From positions 108,714 through 172,713 of the forward strand of contig NZ_JALPTH010000016.1 of NCBI RefSeq assembly GCF_023218175.1: a stretch of DNA of 64,000 bases, in the 5' to 3' direction. This DNA is from Streptomyces lichenis. GTDB taxonomy: Bacteria; Actinomycetota; Actinomycetes; Streptomycetales; Streptomycetaceae. Shown one piece after another: positions 8,817 through 17,760 of this stretch. The position numbers and the translations under genes are program-made. The number at the start of each line of letters is the position of its first letter. Position 1 is the stretch's first letter. The notes below the pieces were generated by a model. That model had not been told where the DNA came from, did not search any database, and saw only the letters and a list, made by a program, of their open reading frames with translations.

Positions 8817-8957
8817 TCAGCGCGTGGAACCGGCCCCGCGCGGCGGGCCGTCCTCGTCCACCGTCAGCCGGACGACCACCCCGGTCCAGAAGTCCCGCGT
8901 CGGCGATGCGACCAGGCGGAGGTACGCCCTGTCCAGGCGGGGGCCGAGGTGGATCAG
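8817..8957 (-). CDS. possible 46-residue protein coupled to the FAD/Fe-S dehydrogenase
   Basis: Immediately after the dehydrogenase a 46-codon frame stays open with G or C at nearly every third position. It reads like protein (for example RDFWTGVVVRLTVDEDG). No ATG, GTG or TTG opens it. A CTG at 8957 overlaps the dehydrogenase TGA as CTGA, the geometry of coupled starts in this genome. I do not recognise the product. It could be an authentic small gene with a CTG start, or the eroded end of a longer gene. Confidence 0.35.
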   Translation of the reverse strand: MIHLGPRLDRAYLRLVASPTRDFWTGVVVRLTVDEDGPPRGAGSTR

Positions 8958-11824
8958 GCGGGGCGTGGAGGCCGCACCGGTTCCAGCCCCTCCGCCAGCA
9001 CTTCCGCCAGGTGGCGGGCGCGGGCGCCGGTGAGGTGCTCCAGCTGCGTGCGGCAGGAGTAGCCGTCGGCGAGGACGGGGGTGCCGGGGGTGGCGGCGCG
9101 GAGGGCGGGGAGGAGCTGGTCCTCGGCGCAGGCGACGGAGACCTCGTAGTGGCCGGGCTCGAAGCCGAAGTTGCCGGCCAGGCCGCAGCAGCCGCCGGTG
9201 AGGGTGCCGGTGAGGCCGGCGCGGGCGCGGAGGCGGGCTTCGGCGGCGTCGCCGAGGACGGCGTGCTGGTGGCAGTGGGTCTGGCCGGTGACGGGGCGGT
9301 CCAGGCGTGGGGGCTGCCAGTCGGGGGCGTACTCCTCCAGGGTCTGGGCGAAGGTGCGGACGCGGGAGGCGAGTTCGGCGGCCCGGGGGTCGTCGGGGAG
9401 GAGTTCGGGGAGGTCGGTGCGGAGGGTGGCGGCGCAGCTGGGTTCCAGGACCACCAGGGGGTGTGACGACGCCTCGATGGTGTCGAGGGTGCGGCGCATC
9501 ACGCGGCGGGCGCGGTCGAGTTGGCCGGTGGAGACGTAGGTGAGGCCGCAGCAGACGGGGGCGGAGAGGAGGAGGGGGCGGAGGCCGGCGGACTGGAGGA
9601 CGGTGACGGCGGCTTGGCCGACGGACGGGGTGAGGTGGTTGGTGAAGGTGTCGGGATAGAGGAGGACGGGGAGGCCCTGCGATGGCCTGGGCCGGCTCGC
9701 GTACCAGTGGCGGAAGGTGCGGGGGGCCAGGCGGGGGAGGTCGCGTTCGGGGGTGAGGCCGGCCAGGCGTTTGGCGATGGACGCCAAGGGGGCGATGGAC
9801 GCGGCGGTGTTGAGGGGGCGGGCGAGGGGCGCGGCGAGGCGGAGCCATTCGGGGAGGCGGCCGAGGGTGTGGTGGGTGCGGGGGCGGCGGCGGCCGGCGT
9901 AGTGGTGGTGCAGGAACTCGGCCTTGTAGGTGGCCATGTCGACGCCGACCGGGCAGTCGCTGCGGCAGCCCTTGCAGGAGAGGCAGAGGTCCAGGGCGTC
10001 GTGGACCTCGGGGGAGCGCCAGCCGTCGGGGATCAGTTCGCCGGCCAGCATCTCGTGGAGGAGGCGGGCCCGGCCGCGGGTGGAGTGGCGTTCCTCGCCG
10101 GTGGCGCGGAAGGAGGGGCACATGACGCTGGAGCCGGTGCTGGGGCCTTCCACGCGGCACTTGGCGACGCCTACGCAGCGGCGGACGGCGGTGGCGAAGT
10201 CGCCGTTGTCGGCGGGGTAGGAGAAGGCGGTCGGCACCTTCTCGCTCGGCAGGACGGTGAAGCGGAGGTCGGCGTCGAGGGGGGCGGGGGTGGTGAGGAC
10301 GCCGGGGTTGAGGCCGCCGTCGGGGTCCCAGGCCTGCTTGACGCGGGCGAAGAGGGCGGTGAGCTCGGGGCCGTACATCCGGGGCAGCAGTTCGGCGCGG
10401 GCGAGGCCGTCGCCGTGTTCGCCGGAGAGCGAGCCGCCGTGGGAGACGACCAGGTCGGCCAGGGATTCGGAGAAGGTGCGGAAGCGGGCGATGCCGGACG
10501 GGGTGACCAGGTCGAAGTCGATGCGGACGTGGACGCAGCCGTCGCCGAAGTGCCCGTACGGGGTGCCGCGCAGCCCATGGGAGGCCAGCAGGGCGCGGAA
10601 GTCGCGCAGATACGCGCCGAGTCGGGCGGGCGGCACCGCGCAGTCCTCCCAGCCGGGCCAGGCCTCCGCCCCGTCGGGCGTACGGGTGGCGGTGCCGGCC
10701 GCGTCCTCCCGTACCGCCCACAGGGCGCGCCGGGCGGCCGGGTCGGTGACCACGGTGGCGCGGAGCGCGTCGGCGGCGCGGGTGAGGGTCTCGGCGGCCA
10801 CGCGGGCCTCGGCCTCGGTGGCACCGCCCGTCTCGGCGAACAGCCAGGCCCCGGCGGGCGGGAGCGCGGCGCGGGCGGCCGGGTCGCGCACCAGGTCGGC
10901 GCCCATGCCCTCCAGGGTGAGGGGGCGGTACGGGAGGAGGCCGGCGGCCGCGTCGGCGGCGGCGGTCTCGTCCGCGTAGCCGAGGACGGCCAGGGCGCGG
11001 GCGGCCGGCTCGGGGACGAGGCGGACCTCGGCCTCGGTGAGGACGGCCAGGGTGCCCTCGCTGCCGCAGAAGGCGCGGGCCAGGTCGGTGCCGTTCTCGG
11101 GGAGCAGGGCGTCGAGCGCGTAGCCGGAGATGCGGCGCGGGAGGCCGGGCGGGTAGCCGGTGCGGAGGAGGGCCAGGTGGGAGGCGATGAGGGCGGGGAG
11201 GGCGGGTGGCCCGCCGGTCCAGCCTCGGCCGAGGACCGCGCGTTCGCCGCTGTAGCGGACGACGGAGAGGCGGGTGACGTTGTCGGCGGTGGTGCCGTAC
11301 GCGACCGAGTGCGCCCCGCAGGCGTTGTTGCCGATCATCCCGCCGAGGGTGCAGCGGCTGTGGGTGGACGGGTCGGGGCCGAAGGTCAGGCCGTGCGGAC
11401 GGGCCGCCGCGCGTAGCCGGTCCAGGACGGCGCCGGGCTGGACGACGGCGGTGCCGGCCTCGGGGTCGACGGCGAGGACGCGGCGCATATGGCGGGTGAA
11501 GTCCAGCACGACGCCGGTGCCGGTGGCCTGCCCGGCGATGGAGGTGCCCGCGCCGCGTGGGACGACCGGCACCCCGTGCTCGCGGCATACCGCCAGGGCC
11601 GCTGATACGTCGTCGGCGTCGTAGGGAGCGACCACGCCGACCGGGACCCGGCGGTAGTTGGAGGCGTCCATGGTGGTCAGCGCCCGGGCCGCCGCCCCGA
11701 AGTCGACCTCGCCGCGCAGGGCGGTGCGCAGGGCCCGGGCGAGTGCGCTCGCCTCCGGTCGGGGGCCGGGGGCGCGCCGTCGATCGGCCTTGGGTTCGGG
11801 CATGGGTCCAGGATGCCCCGGCAT
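8954..11824 (-). CDS. FAD-linked oxidase / Fe-S protein, YdiJ-like 2-hydroxyacid dehydrogenase
   Basis: A 956-residue fusion protein. The N-terminal half is a FAD-binding PCMH domain (VVPRGAGTSIAGQATG near residue 85, IGNNACGAHSV near 160) and a FAD-oxidase C-terminal domain (FGDGCVHVRIDFD, SGEHGDGLARAELL). Next comes an Fe-S region with CVGVAKCR and CLSCKGCRSDCPVGVDM near residue 620. The C-terminal part has CCG-type cysteine motifs (APVCCGLTYV and TGGCCGLAGNFG). This order matches YdiJ/GlpC-type D-2-hydroxyacid (D-lactate or D-2-hydroxyglutarate) dehydrogenases. The ATG at 11824 lies 6 nt after the upstream stop. An ATG at 11803 is an alternative, and neither has a strong ribosome binding site. 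The true substrate is unknown. Confidence 0.88.
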   Translation of the reverse strand: MPGHPGPMPEPKADRRRAPGPRPEASALARALRTALRGEVDFGAAARALTTMDASNYRRVPVGVVAPYDADDVSAALAVCREHGVPVVPRGAGTSIAGQATGTGVVLDFTRHMRRVLAVDPEAGTAVVQPGAVLDRLRAAARPHGLTFGPDPSTHSRCTLGGMIGNNACGAHSVAYGTTADNVTRLSVVRYSGERAVLGRGWTGGPPALPALIASHLALLRTGYPPGLPRRISGYALDALLPENGTDLARAFCGSEGTLAVLTEAEVRLVPEPAARALAVLGYADETAAADAAAGLLPYRPLTLEGMGADLVRDPAARAALPPAGAWLFAETGGATEAEARVAAETLTRAADALRATVVTDPAARRALWAVREDAAGTATRTPDGAEAWPGWEDCAVPPARLGAYLRDFRALLASHGLRGTPYGHFGDGCVHVRIDFDLVTPSGIARFRTFSESLADLVVSHGGSLSGEHGDGLARAELLPRMYGPELTALFARVKQAWDPDGGLNPGVLTTPAPLDADLRFTVLPSEKVPTAFSYPADNGDFATAVRRCVGVAKCRVEGPSTGSSVMCPSFRATGEERHSTRGRARLLHEMLAGELIPDGWRSPEVHDALDLCLSCKGCRSDCPVGVDMATYKAEFLHHHYAGRRRPRTHHTLGRLPEWLRLAAPLARPLNTAASIAPLASIAKRLAGLTPERDLPRLAPRTFRHWYASRPRPSQGLPVLLYPDTFTNHLTPSVGQAAVTVLQSAGLRPLLLSAPVCCGLTYVSTGQLDRARRVMRRTLDTIEASSHPLVVLEPSCAATLRTDLPELLPDDPRAAELASRVRTFAQTLEEYAPDWQPPRLDRPVTGQTHCHQHAVLGDAAEARLRARAGLTGTLTGGCCGLAGNFGFEPGHYEVSVACAEDQLLPALRAATPGTPVLADGYSCRTQLEHLTGARARHLAEVLAEGLEPVRPPRPA

Positions 11825-11830
11825 GGCCGG

Positions 11831-12883
11831 TCAGAGGGTGGTGGTCAGGGGGATGGCGTAGGGGCCGGTGGCGGCGAGCAGTCCGCCGGACGGGGAGACG
11901 GCGAAGGCCCGGATGGGGCGCGGGTCGGGGAGGACGGGGGCGGGGGCCAGGGGGCGGTGGGTAGCCAGGTCCCAGAGGCGTACGGCTCCGGGGGCGGCCG
12001 TGGACGCGGTGACCGCGACGGGACGGCCGCCGAGGTGGGTGACGGCCAGGGCCCTGGCCCCGTCGGTCGCGGTGAGCGGGGCGCCCAGGGGGCGGGCGGT
12101 GGCCGGGTCCCAGAGGCGTACCGCCTTGTCCCAGCCGGCCGTGACCACGACGGGGTCGCCGTCCAGGAAGGCGAGCGCGGCGGTGTGGACCTCCGCGCCC
12201 CGGCCCAAAGGCTCGCCCATCCGGCGCGGGGGTGCGCCCCCTCGGCGCGGGGCGGAGAGGTCCCACAGCTCCACCGTGCCGGAGTCCTCCGCCTGGTCGT
12301 CGGGGGTGGTGGTGACGGCGAAGGGGCGGCCGTCGGGCGCGAGGGCGGTGGCGACGGCGATCGGCGGGCCGCCGGCTGCGAGGACGGCACCCCCGGCGGC
12401 GGTGTCGGCCAGGTCCCACACCCGGGTGGTCCCGTCCAGGCAGCCGGCCACCAGCAGGGGGCGGCCGTCGGCACCCTGGGCGGCGGCCAGGGCCGGGGCG
12501 GAGGGGCCGGTGTCGGTCAGCGGACCGCCCAGGGGCCGCCCGTCGAGCACGTCCCAGAGGCGGACGGTGCCCTCCTCACCGCTGGCGGTCGCCACCACGG
12601 GCCGGCCGGCCACCCGGGCCAGGGCCACCGATCCGGTGCCGCCGTCGTCGGCGAAGGGGCGGCCGAGGGGTTCACCGGTGCCGGTGTGCCACACCCGTAC
12701 GGTGCCCCGCTCGGTGGCGGCGACGGCGAGCGGGGCACCGTCGGCCGCGACCGCCAGGGCCCGTACGAGGGAGGGGGCGCCGGGCTCCTCGCCGGTGCGG
12801 GCGGAGGCGGTGGGCCAGTGGTCGACCGGGAGGCCGGGCGCCAAGCCCGGTGTCCGGTACGGCTGTCGGGGCGGAGGCGTCAT
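11831..12883 (-). CDS. WD40-like beta-propeller protein
   Basis: About 350 residues built from repeats of roughly 50 residues, each ending in a VRLWD or VRVWH-type strand (VRLWDVLDGRPLGGPL, VRLWDPATARPLGAPL, VRLWDLATHRPLAPAP). This is the signature of WD40 propellers with seven or so blades. No signal peptide or catalytic domain is visible, so it is probably an intracellular scaffold. The chosen ATG follows no strong ribosome binding site, and a longer start up to 12952 is possible. It ends 6 nt before the FAD/Fe-S dehydrogenase start, so the two may be co-transcribed. A sensing or assembly role for that enzyme is only a guess. Confidence 0.8.
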   Translation of the reverse strand: MTPPPRQPYRTPGLAPGLPVDHWPTASARTGEEPGAPSLVRALAVAADGAPLAVAATERGTVRVWHTGTGEPLGRPFADDGGTGSVALARVAGRPVVATASGEEGTVRLWDVLDGRPLGGPLTDTGPSAPALAAAQGADGRPLLVAGCLDGTTRVWDLADTAAGGAVLAAGGPPIAVATALAPDGRPFAVTTTPDDQAEDSGTVELWDLSAPRRGGAPPRRMGEPLGRGAEVHTAALAFLDGDPVVVTAGWDKAVRLWDPATARPLGAPLTATDGARALAVTHLGGRPVAVTASTAAPGAVRLWDLATHRPLAPAPVLPDPRPIRAFAVSPSGGLLAATGPYAIPLTTTL

Positions 12884-13181
12884 GGACACGGTGATCAGCC
12901 TAGGAGGAGCCGGAGCGGCGGGAGCAGGCGGGCCGGGGCGGCTCCCGAGCACCCGGCCGAGGGCGGCCTTCGCGCGCAGGGGGTGAGAGCGGTCTCAGGG
13001 CGTGCTGTGCAGGTCGTGTTCTCAGTCCGTAAGAATGCGCACACTGGCTTTCCAAAGTGATCGTCAATTCTCCTATAGTGACCAAGAATTCTCAGGATCA
13101 GGAATCGACGGCTACCAGAACTCGCCCCCTCCACCCGACCACCGCCCGCCCGACGCCCGACACCCGCTGAGGACTGACGAT
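12884..13181. promoter_or_regulatory. divergent intergenic region upstream of the conservon
   Basis: This 298-bp gap separates the leftward WD40 gene from the rightward conservon. It contains a conspicuously AT-richer patch at about 13040-13105 with a TATAGT hexamer at 13074-13079, which is the likely promoter area for the conservon. I cannot assign a well-spaced -35 element. The stretch just before 13182 holds the TGAGGA ribosome binding site. Confidence 0.4.
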
Positions 13182-15062
13182 TTGCGCCCCTCCATCCGGC
13201 CGGTAGTGCCGGTCCTGCTGATATCGGCGGCCGTCACCGGCCTCCTGTGCGTGGGGGCGGTGGCCGTCGCTCCCGACTCCGTACGGGCACCGCTCGCCTG
13301 GGGGTCGATCGCGGCCGCCGTCCTGCTGACCGCCGCCGTCACCACCGCCGCCTCCGCGCTGGACGCGCTGAAGCGGATGCGCGCGCGGGACACCGCCCGT
13401 TCCGCGGAGGCCGACCGACGCTCCGCCGAGGCGGCCAGGGTCGCCGCCGACGCCCGGGCCGACGCCCAGCGGACGCGCGCCGAGGCCGACCGGGCGGTGA
13501 CCGACGCCCGTGACTACGCCGAGCGCGCGGTGGCCGTGGCCCACACCGGGGCCGAGCAGACCGCCGAGGCGGCCCGGCTGGAGGCGGACCGCACCGTCAC
13601 CGCCGTCCGGATCGAGGCGGACCAGCTGGTGTCCGCCGCCCGCGCCGAGGCCGAGCGGACCGTCGCCGAGGTACGCGCCGAGGCGGATCGGACCGTGGCC
13701 GAGGTACGCGCCGAGGCGGACCGCACGGTCACCGCCGTCCGCGCGGAGGCGGCCGAGGAGCGCACCGAGGCCGACCGGGTCACCGCCCTCGCCCGGGTGG
13801 ACGCCGAACGCGCCCTCGCCGACGCCGCCCGGGCCCGTACCCAGGCCGCGCGCAGCGAGAGCAGCCGGGCCGCCGCCCTCGCCGCCTGCGCCAACGCGGC
13901 CGGCCGGATGCAGGCGCTGTCCACCAGCATGCTGGCCGACCTGCGCGAGATGGAGCACCGGCACAGCGACGAGGACGTGCTCACCGACCTGCTCCACCTG
14001 GACCACCGCACCGCCCAGGCCGGCCGCCTCGCCGACTCGGTGGCGGTGCTGACGGGCGCGCGTTCGGGCCGCCGCTGGGCGAAGCCGATCGTGATGGAGT
14101 CGATCCTGCGCGGCGCCATGGGCCGGATCAGCGGCTACCAGCGGGTCCGGCTGCACAACACCAGTGACGCCGCGATCGCCGGGCACGCCGCCGAGGGCGT
14201 GATGCACGCGCTCGCCGAACTGCTCGACAACGCGGCCACCTTCTCGCCGCCCACCGCCGAGGTGCATGTCTACGTGGAGGATGTGCCGGCCGGACTGGTC
14301 GTCACCATCGAGGACAGCGGCCTGGTGATGAGCGACGTCCAGCTGCGCCGCGCCGAGCAGGCGGTCACCGCCGACCACGACGGGCTGACCGGGCTGTCCG
14401 GCACCCGCCTGGGCCTCGCCGTCGTCGGCCGGCTGGCCCGCAAGCACGGGCTGGCCGTCTCCTTCCGCCCCTCGGCGCGCGGCGGCACCGGCGTGGTGGT
14501 GCGCGTCCCGCACGAGCTGGTCAGCCGCGCCTCGGCCCCGGCGCGGGGAGCCGGCGCGGCCCGGACGCGTACGGCGGTGGCGACGGCCGAGCGTACGGCG
14601 TCGGCAACGGCACCGGGCCCGGCGGCGGGCGCGCCCGCCCCGGTCCGTACGGCCGCCTCCTCCCGTACCACCACCGCCGGGCTCCCGACCCGTACGGGCC
14701 GTTCGGCACCGGCCCCCGCCGCCCCGGACGAGACCCCGGCCACCACGGAGGCCCCGGCCGCCCACGAGCACTCGGCGGCCGAGACCGCGACCGAGGCCCG
14801 CACCGCCCCCGAGAACACCACCGGGACCGCGACGGAGACCGAGCCCGCCACCGCGCCCCCTCCCGCCACCCTCCCCAAGCGGCGGCGCGGGGAGACCCTG
14901 GCGGCCGCCCACCCCGGCGGGAACCCCGACTCCGCCGAACCCTCCCACGCCCCGGCCGCCCCGGCCCGGGGCGCGGCACGGCCGGCCGGCCCGGCCGCAG
15001 CCCGTTTCAGCAGCTTCCGCGAAGCGGTACGCAGCAACACCACGGAAGGCAACGCCCGATGA
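13182..15062 (+). CDS. cvnA: conservon sensor kinase-like protein CvnA
   Basis: The first protein of a Streptomyces conservon, a membrane-bound histidine-kinase-like sensor thought to act with CvnB, CvnC and the GTPase CvnD. A TTG start at 13182 (626 residues) follows GAGGA with 8 nt spacing; an open frame reaches further upstream but looks non-coding. Two transmembrane helices lie at about residues 8-28 and 36-58. A long charged helical region to about residue 240 is built of AEADR-type 11-residue repeats. A HATPase domain follows with an N box (ELLDNAA), EDSGLV and GTRLGLAVVGRLA. The C-terminal 180 residues are Pro/Ala/Thr-rich and disordered. No classical H-box is evident, which is usual for CvnA. 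The stop overlaps cvnB by ATGA. Confidence 0.92.
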   Translation: MRPSIRPVVPVLLISAAVTGLLCVGAVAVAPDSVRAPLAWGSIAAAVLLTAAVTTAASALDALKRMRARDTARSAEADRRSAEAARVAADARADAQRTRAEADRAVTDARDYAERAVAVAHTGAEQTAEAARLEADRTVTAVRIEADQLVSAARAEAERTVAEVRAEADRTVAEVRAEADRTVTAVRAEAAEERTEADRVTALARVDAERALADAARARTQAARSESSRAAALAACANAAGRMQALSTSMLADLREMEHRHSDEDVLTDLLHLDHRTAQAGRLADSVAVLTGARSGRRWAKPIVMESILRGAMGRISGYQRVRLHNTSDAAIAGHAAEGVMHALAELLDNAATFSPPTAEVHVYVEDVPAGLVVTIEDSGLVMSDVQLRRAEQAVTADHDGLTGLSGTRLGLAVVGRLARKHGLAVSFRPSARGGTGVVVRVPHELVSRASAPARGAGAARTRTAVATAERTASATAPGPAAGAPAPVRTAASSRTTTAGLPTRTGRSAPAPAAPDETPATTEAPAAHEHSAAETATEARTAPENTTGTATETEPATAPPPATLPKRRRGETLAAAHPGGNPDSAEPSHAPAAPARGAARPAGPAAARFSSFREAVRSNTTEGNAR

Positions 15063-15493
15063 CCACCGGCCCCCACGGCACCACGCCCGCCCTCACCGGC
15101 ACCACCGACGAGAAGCTCGACTGGCTGCTGGAGAACCTGCTGAGCCGCACCCCGGGAGCCCGCCACGCGCTGGTGCTCTCCCGGGACGGGCTCAAGCTGT
15201 GCCGCACCCCCGAGCTCTCGATCGACCAGGCCGACCAGCTCGCCGCCATCTCGGCCGGCATCCAGAGCCTGTCGCACGGCGCGTCGATGGAGTTCGGCGA
15301 CGGCAGCGGCGGGGTGCGTTCCGCGATGGCCGAGTTCTACGGCGGCATCCTGCTGATCGTCGAGGCGGGCGAGGGCGCCCATCTCGCGGTGGTGGCCGCC
15401 GAGGACTCCGACGTGGGCCTGGTCGGGCACAACATGAGCGAGCTCGTCGAGCAGCTCGGCGAGCACCTGCACGCCGAGCCCCGGCAGCCGTGA
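15059..15493 (+). CDS. cvnB: roadblock/LC7 protein CvnB
   Basis: A 144-residue roadblock/LC7-domain protein, the second member of the conservon. In the G-protein model of conservons it is proposed to sit with CvnA and CvnD at the membrane. Recognisable blocks are KLDWLLENLLSRTPGARHAL at residues 18-37, LVLSRDGLKL, and MAEFYGGILLIVEAGEGAHL in the second half. Its ATG overlaps the cvnA stop, and its TGA overlaps the GTG of cvnC, so the genes are translationally coupled. Roadblock proteins commonly act as regulators of small GTPases, which fits the adjacent CvnD. Confidence 0.93.
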   Translation: MTTGPHGTTPALTGTTDEKLDWLLENLLSRTPGARHALVLSRDGLKLCRTPELSIDQADQLAAISAGIQSLSHGASMEFGDGSGGVRSAMAEFYGGILLIVEAGEGAHLAVVAAEDSDVGLVGHNMSELVEQLGEHLHAEPRQP

Positions 15494-15882
15494 GCCCCCG
15501 CCGCACGGGCCCGGGGCCCCTCAGCCACCGCGACGAGTCACCGGACCGGCTCTACACGGTGACCGGGGGCCGTACCCGCTCCGGCCCGGACACCCCGTTC
15601 GACCTGGTCACCCTGGTCGTCACGGAGTCCGAGCCGGCGCCGGGCATGCAGTCCGAGCACGCGGCGATCCTGCGGCTGTGCCGGCGGCCCACGGCGGTGG
15701 TGGAGGTGGCCGCCGAGCTGGGGCTGCCGGTGGGCATCACCCGCATCCTGCTGTCCGACCTGCTCGACACCGGCCGGATCAGCGCCCGCCATCCCCGTAC
15801 GCAGGCCGGCGGCCCCGGCGGCTACCGCCTTCCCGACCCCGACATCCTGGAGCAGGTGCTCGTTGGACTCCGCAACCTCTGA
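15490..15882 (+). CDS. cvnC: DUF742 protein CvnC
   Basis: A 130-residue DUF742 protein, the third conservon member. Family features are SPDRLYTVTGGRT near residue 16, FDLVTLVV near 38, and a winged-helix-like second half (ILRLCRRPTAVVEVAAELGL, ILLSDLLDTGRI). It starts at the GTG overlapping the cvnB stop (GTGA) and runs 20 nt into the cvnD gene. The molecular activity of DUF742 is not established. The helix-turn-helix-like half could bind DNA or protein. Confidence 0.92.
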   Translation: MSPRRTGPGPLSHRDESPDRLYTVTGGRTRSGPDTPFDLVTLVVTESEPAPGMQSEHAAILRLCRRPTAVVEVAAELGLPVGITRILLSDLLDTGRISARHPRTQAGGPGGYRLPDPDILEQVLVGLRNL

Positions 15883-16546
15883 CGCGACGCCGGGCCCGGC
15901 CCCGGATGTGACCCCGGACCCGGGCCACGGCCCCTCCGTCGCCGGGCCCCGCCCCCAGCTCGCCACCACCGCCGACAACGGGCTGAAGATCGTGGTCGTC
16001 GGCGGCTTCGGCGTGGGCAAGACCACCCTGGTCCGCTCGGTGAGCGAGATCCGCCCGCTCAACACCGAGGAGACCATGACCCGGGCGGGCGAGGAGGTGG
16101 ACGACACCAGTGCGGTCGGCACCAAGACGGCCACCACGGTCGCCTTCGACTTCGGCCGGATCACCCTGGACGCGCACAATGTGCTCTACCTCTTCGGGGC
16201 GCCCGGGCAGGAACGTTTCTGGTTCCTCTGGGACCGGTTGTTCTCCGGCACCCTCGGCGCCGTGGTGCTGGTGGACACCCGGCGGATCGCCGACTCCTGG
16301 TACGCGATCGACCGGCTGGAGCACCACGGCACCCCGTTCATCGTGGCCTGCAACGACTTCGGCGGCCCCGCGCACACCGAGGCCGAGATCCGCGAGGCGC
16401 TCGACCTCGGCGAGCACGTACCGCTGGTGGAGTGCGACGCCCGCGACCGCTCGTCCAGCAAGTACGTGCTGATCACCCTGATCGAGCACCTTCGCACCCA
16501 GGTGGCCCGGGCCACCCCGCAGGCATTGCAGGAGACCCCCGTATGA
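15863..16546 (+). CDS. cvnD: conservon GTPase CvnD
   Basis: A 227-residue small ATP/GTP-binding protein of the conservon. The P-loop GGFGVGKTTLV lies near residue 50 and the G3-like motif YLFGAPGQERFWFLWD near 110, followed by GAVVLVDTRRIADSW. At the G4 position (normally NKxD) the sequence is VACNDFGG, so the base-specificity element is non-canonical, as is frequent in this family. The TTG start at 15863 lies inside the end of cvnC, with GGAG about 10 nt upstream. About 40 N-terminal residues rich in Pro, Asp and Gly precede the domain. The stop overlaps the first P450 by ATGA. Confidence 0.92.
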   Translation: MDSATSDATPGPAPDVTPDPGHGPSVAGPRPQLATTADNGLKIVVVGGFGVGKTTLVRSVSEIRPLNTEETMTRAGEEVDDTSAVGTKTATTVAFDFGRITLDAHNVLYLFGAPGQERFWFLWDRLFSGTLGAVVLVDTRRIADSWYAIDRLEHHGTPFIVACNDFGGPAHTEAEIREALDLGEHVPLVECDARDRSSSKYVLITLIEHLRTQVARATPQALQETPV

Positions 16547-17760
16547 CCGCGCCCGTGCCCCTGTCCGGGCCCCGGTTCCAGACCGACCCCACCCGGCTGT
16601 ACCGGGAGATGCGCCGCGACCACGGCCCCGTGGCCCCGGTCGTCCTGGACGGGGACGTCCCGGCCTGGCTGGTGCTGGACTACCGGGAGCTGCACCAGGT
16701 CACCAGCGACCCGGTGCTGTTCAGCCGGGACTCCGAGCTGTGGAACCAGTGGGACCGCATCCCGGCCGACTGGCCGCTGCTGCCGATGATCGGCCGCAAG
16801 CAGCCGTCCATCCTCTACACGGTCGGCGAACGCCACCGGCTGCGGGCCCGGATGGTCGCCGGGGCGCTGGAGTCGGTCGACCCGTTCACCCTGCGGCGGT
16901 ACGCGGAGAGCTACGCGGACGGGCTGATCGACGCGTTCTGCGGGGTCGGCGAGGCCGAGCTGATCGGCCAGTACGCCTCCCTCCTCCCGGTCCGCGTGCT
17001 GGTGAGGATCTACGGGGTGCCGGACGAGCAGGGTCCGGCCCTGGTCACCGCGCTCAACGACATGATCAACGGCCAGGAGGGCGCGCTCGCGGGCCAGCAG
17101 CACATGGCCGCGGCGGTGATGGAGCTGCTGGCCGCCCGGCAGCAGGAGCCGGCCGAGGACGTGGCGTCGCGGATGCTGGCCGACACCTCGGGCTTCACCG
17201 TCGAGGAGATCGCCCAGGACATGATGGTGATGCTCGCCGCGGGCCACCAGCCCACCGCCGACTGGATCGGCAACTCGCTGCGGCTGATGCTCACCGACGA
17301 GCGGTTCGCCGCCTCGCTCTCCGGCGGCCGGCACTCGGTCGCCGAGGCGATGAACGAGGTGCTGTGGGCCGACACGCCCACCCAGAACGTGGCCGGGCGC
17401 TGGGCCTCCCGGGACACCCACCTGGGCGGCCGGCACATCAAGGCCGGCGACCTGCTGCTGCTCGGCCTGGCCGCGGCCAACGCCGACCCGCAGGTGCACA
17501 TCGACAGCTCCGCCATGACCGGTGGCAACGGCGCCCACTTCTCCTTCGGCCACGGCGACCACCGCTGCCCGTTCCCGGCCCAGGAGATCGCCGAGGTCAT
17601 CGCCCGGACCGGCATCGAGGTGCTGCTCGACCGGCTGCCCGACCTGGAACTGACGGTCTACGCGGACGAGTTGACCCGGCGCCCGTCGCCCTGGCTGCGC
17701 GGGATGACCGAGCTGCCCGTCCACTTCACCCCGACCCCCGCCCTGGGAGGCCACCCGTGA
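16543..17760 (+). CDS. CYP157-like cytochrome P450 lacking EXXR
   Basis: A 405-residue P450 coupled by ATGA to cvnD and by GTGA to the next P450. The heme-binding loop is present as FSFGHGDHRCPFPAQ near residue 327, with the Cys ligand. In the K helix the invariant EXXR is replaced by E272-V-L-W275 (NEVLWADTPTQN). The I helix reads AAGHQPTADW, without the usual acid-alcohol pair. These are the peculiarities reported for the CYP157 family, whose genes pair with CYP154 genes in conservons. The fold may still bind heme, but ordinary monooxygenase chemistry is doubtful. It may serve as a ligand- or redox-sensing partner of the conservon; that is inference. Confidence 0.88.
   Translation: MTAPVPLSGPRFQTDPTRLYREMRRDHGPVAPVVLDGDVPAWLVLDYRELHQVTSDPVLFSRDSELWNQWDRIPADWPLLPMIGRKQPSILYTVGERHRLRARMVAGALESVDPFTLRRYAESYADGLIDAFCGVGEAELIGQYASLLPVRVLVRIYGVPDEQGPALVTALNDMINGQEGALAGQQHMAAAVMELLAARQQEPAEDVASRMLADTSGFTVEEIAQDMMVMLAAGHQPTADWIGNSLRLMLTDERFAASLSGGRHSVAEAMNEVLWADTPTQNVAGRWASRDTHLGGRHIKAGDLLLLGLAAANADPQVHIDSSAMTGGNGAHFSFGHGDHRCPFPAQEIAEVIARTGIEVLLDRLPDLELTVYADELTRRPSPWLRGMTELPVHFTPTPALGGHP

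Noticed and set aside
8817..12419. A 1200-codon minus-strand frame across the dehydrogenase and WD40 genes
   Set aside because: It is the shadow of the two real genes in another frame: Pro/Arg-rich low-complexity sequence without domains. Only its last 46 codons, beyond the dehydrogenase, are kept as a possible small gene.
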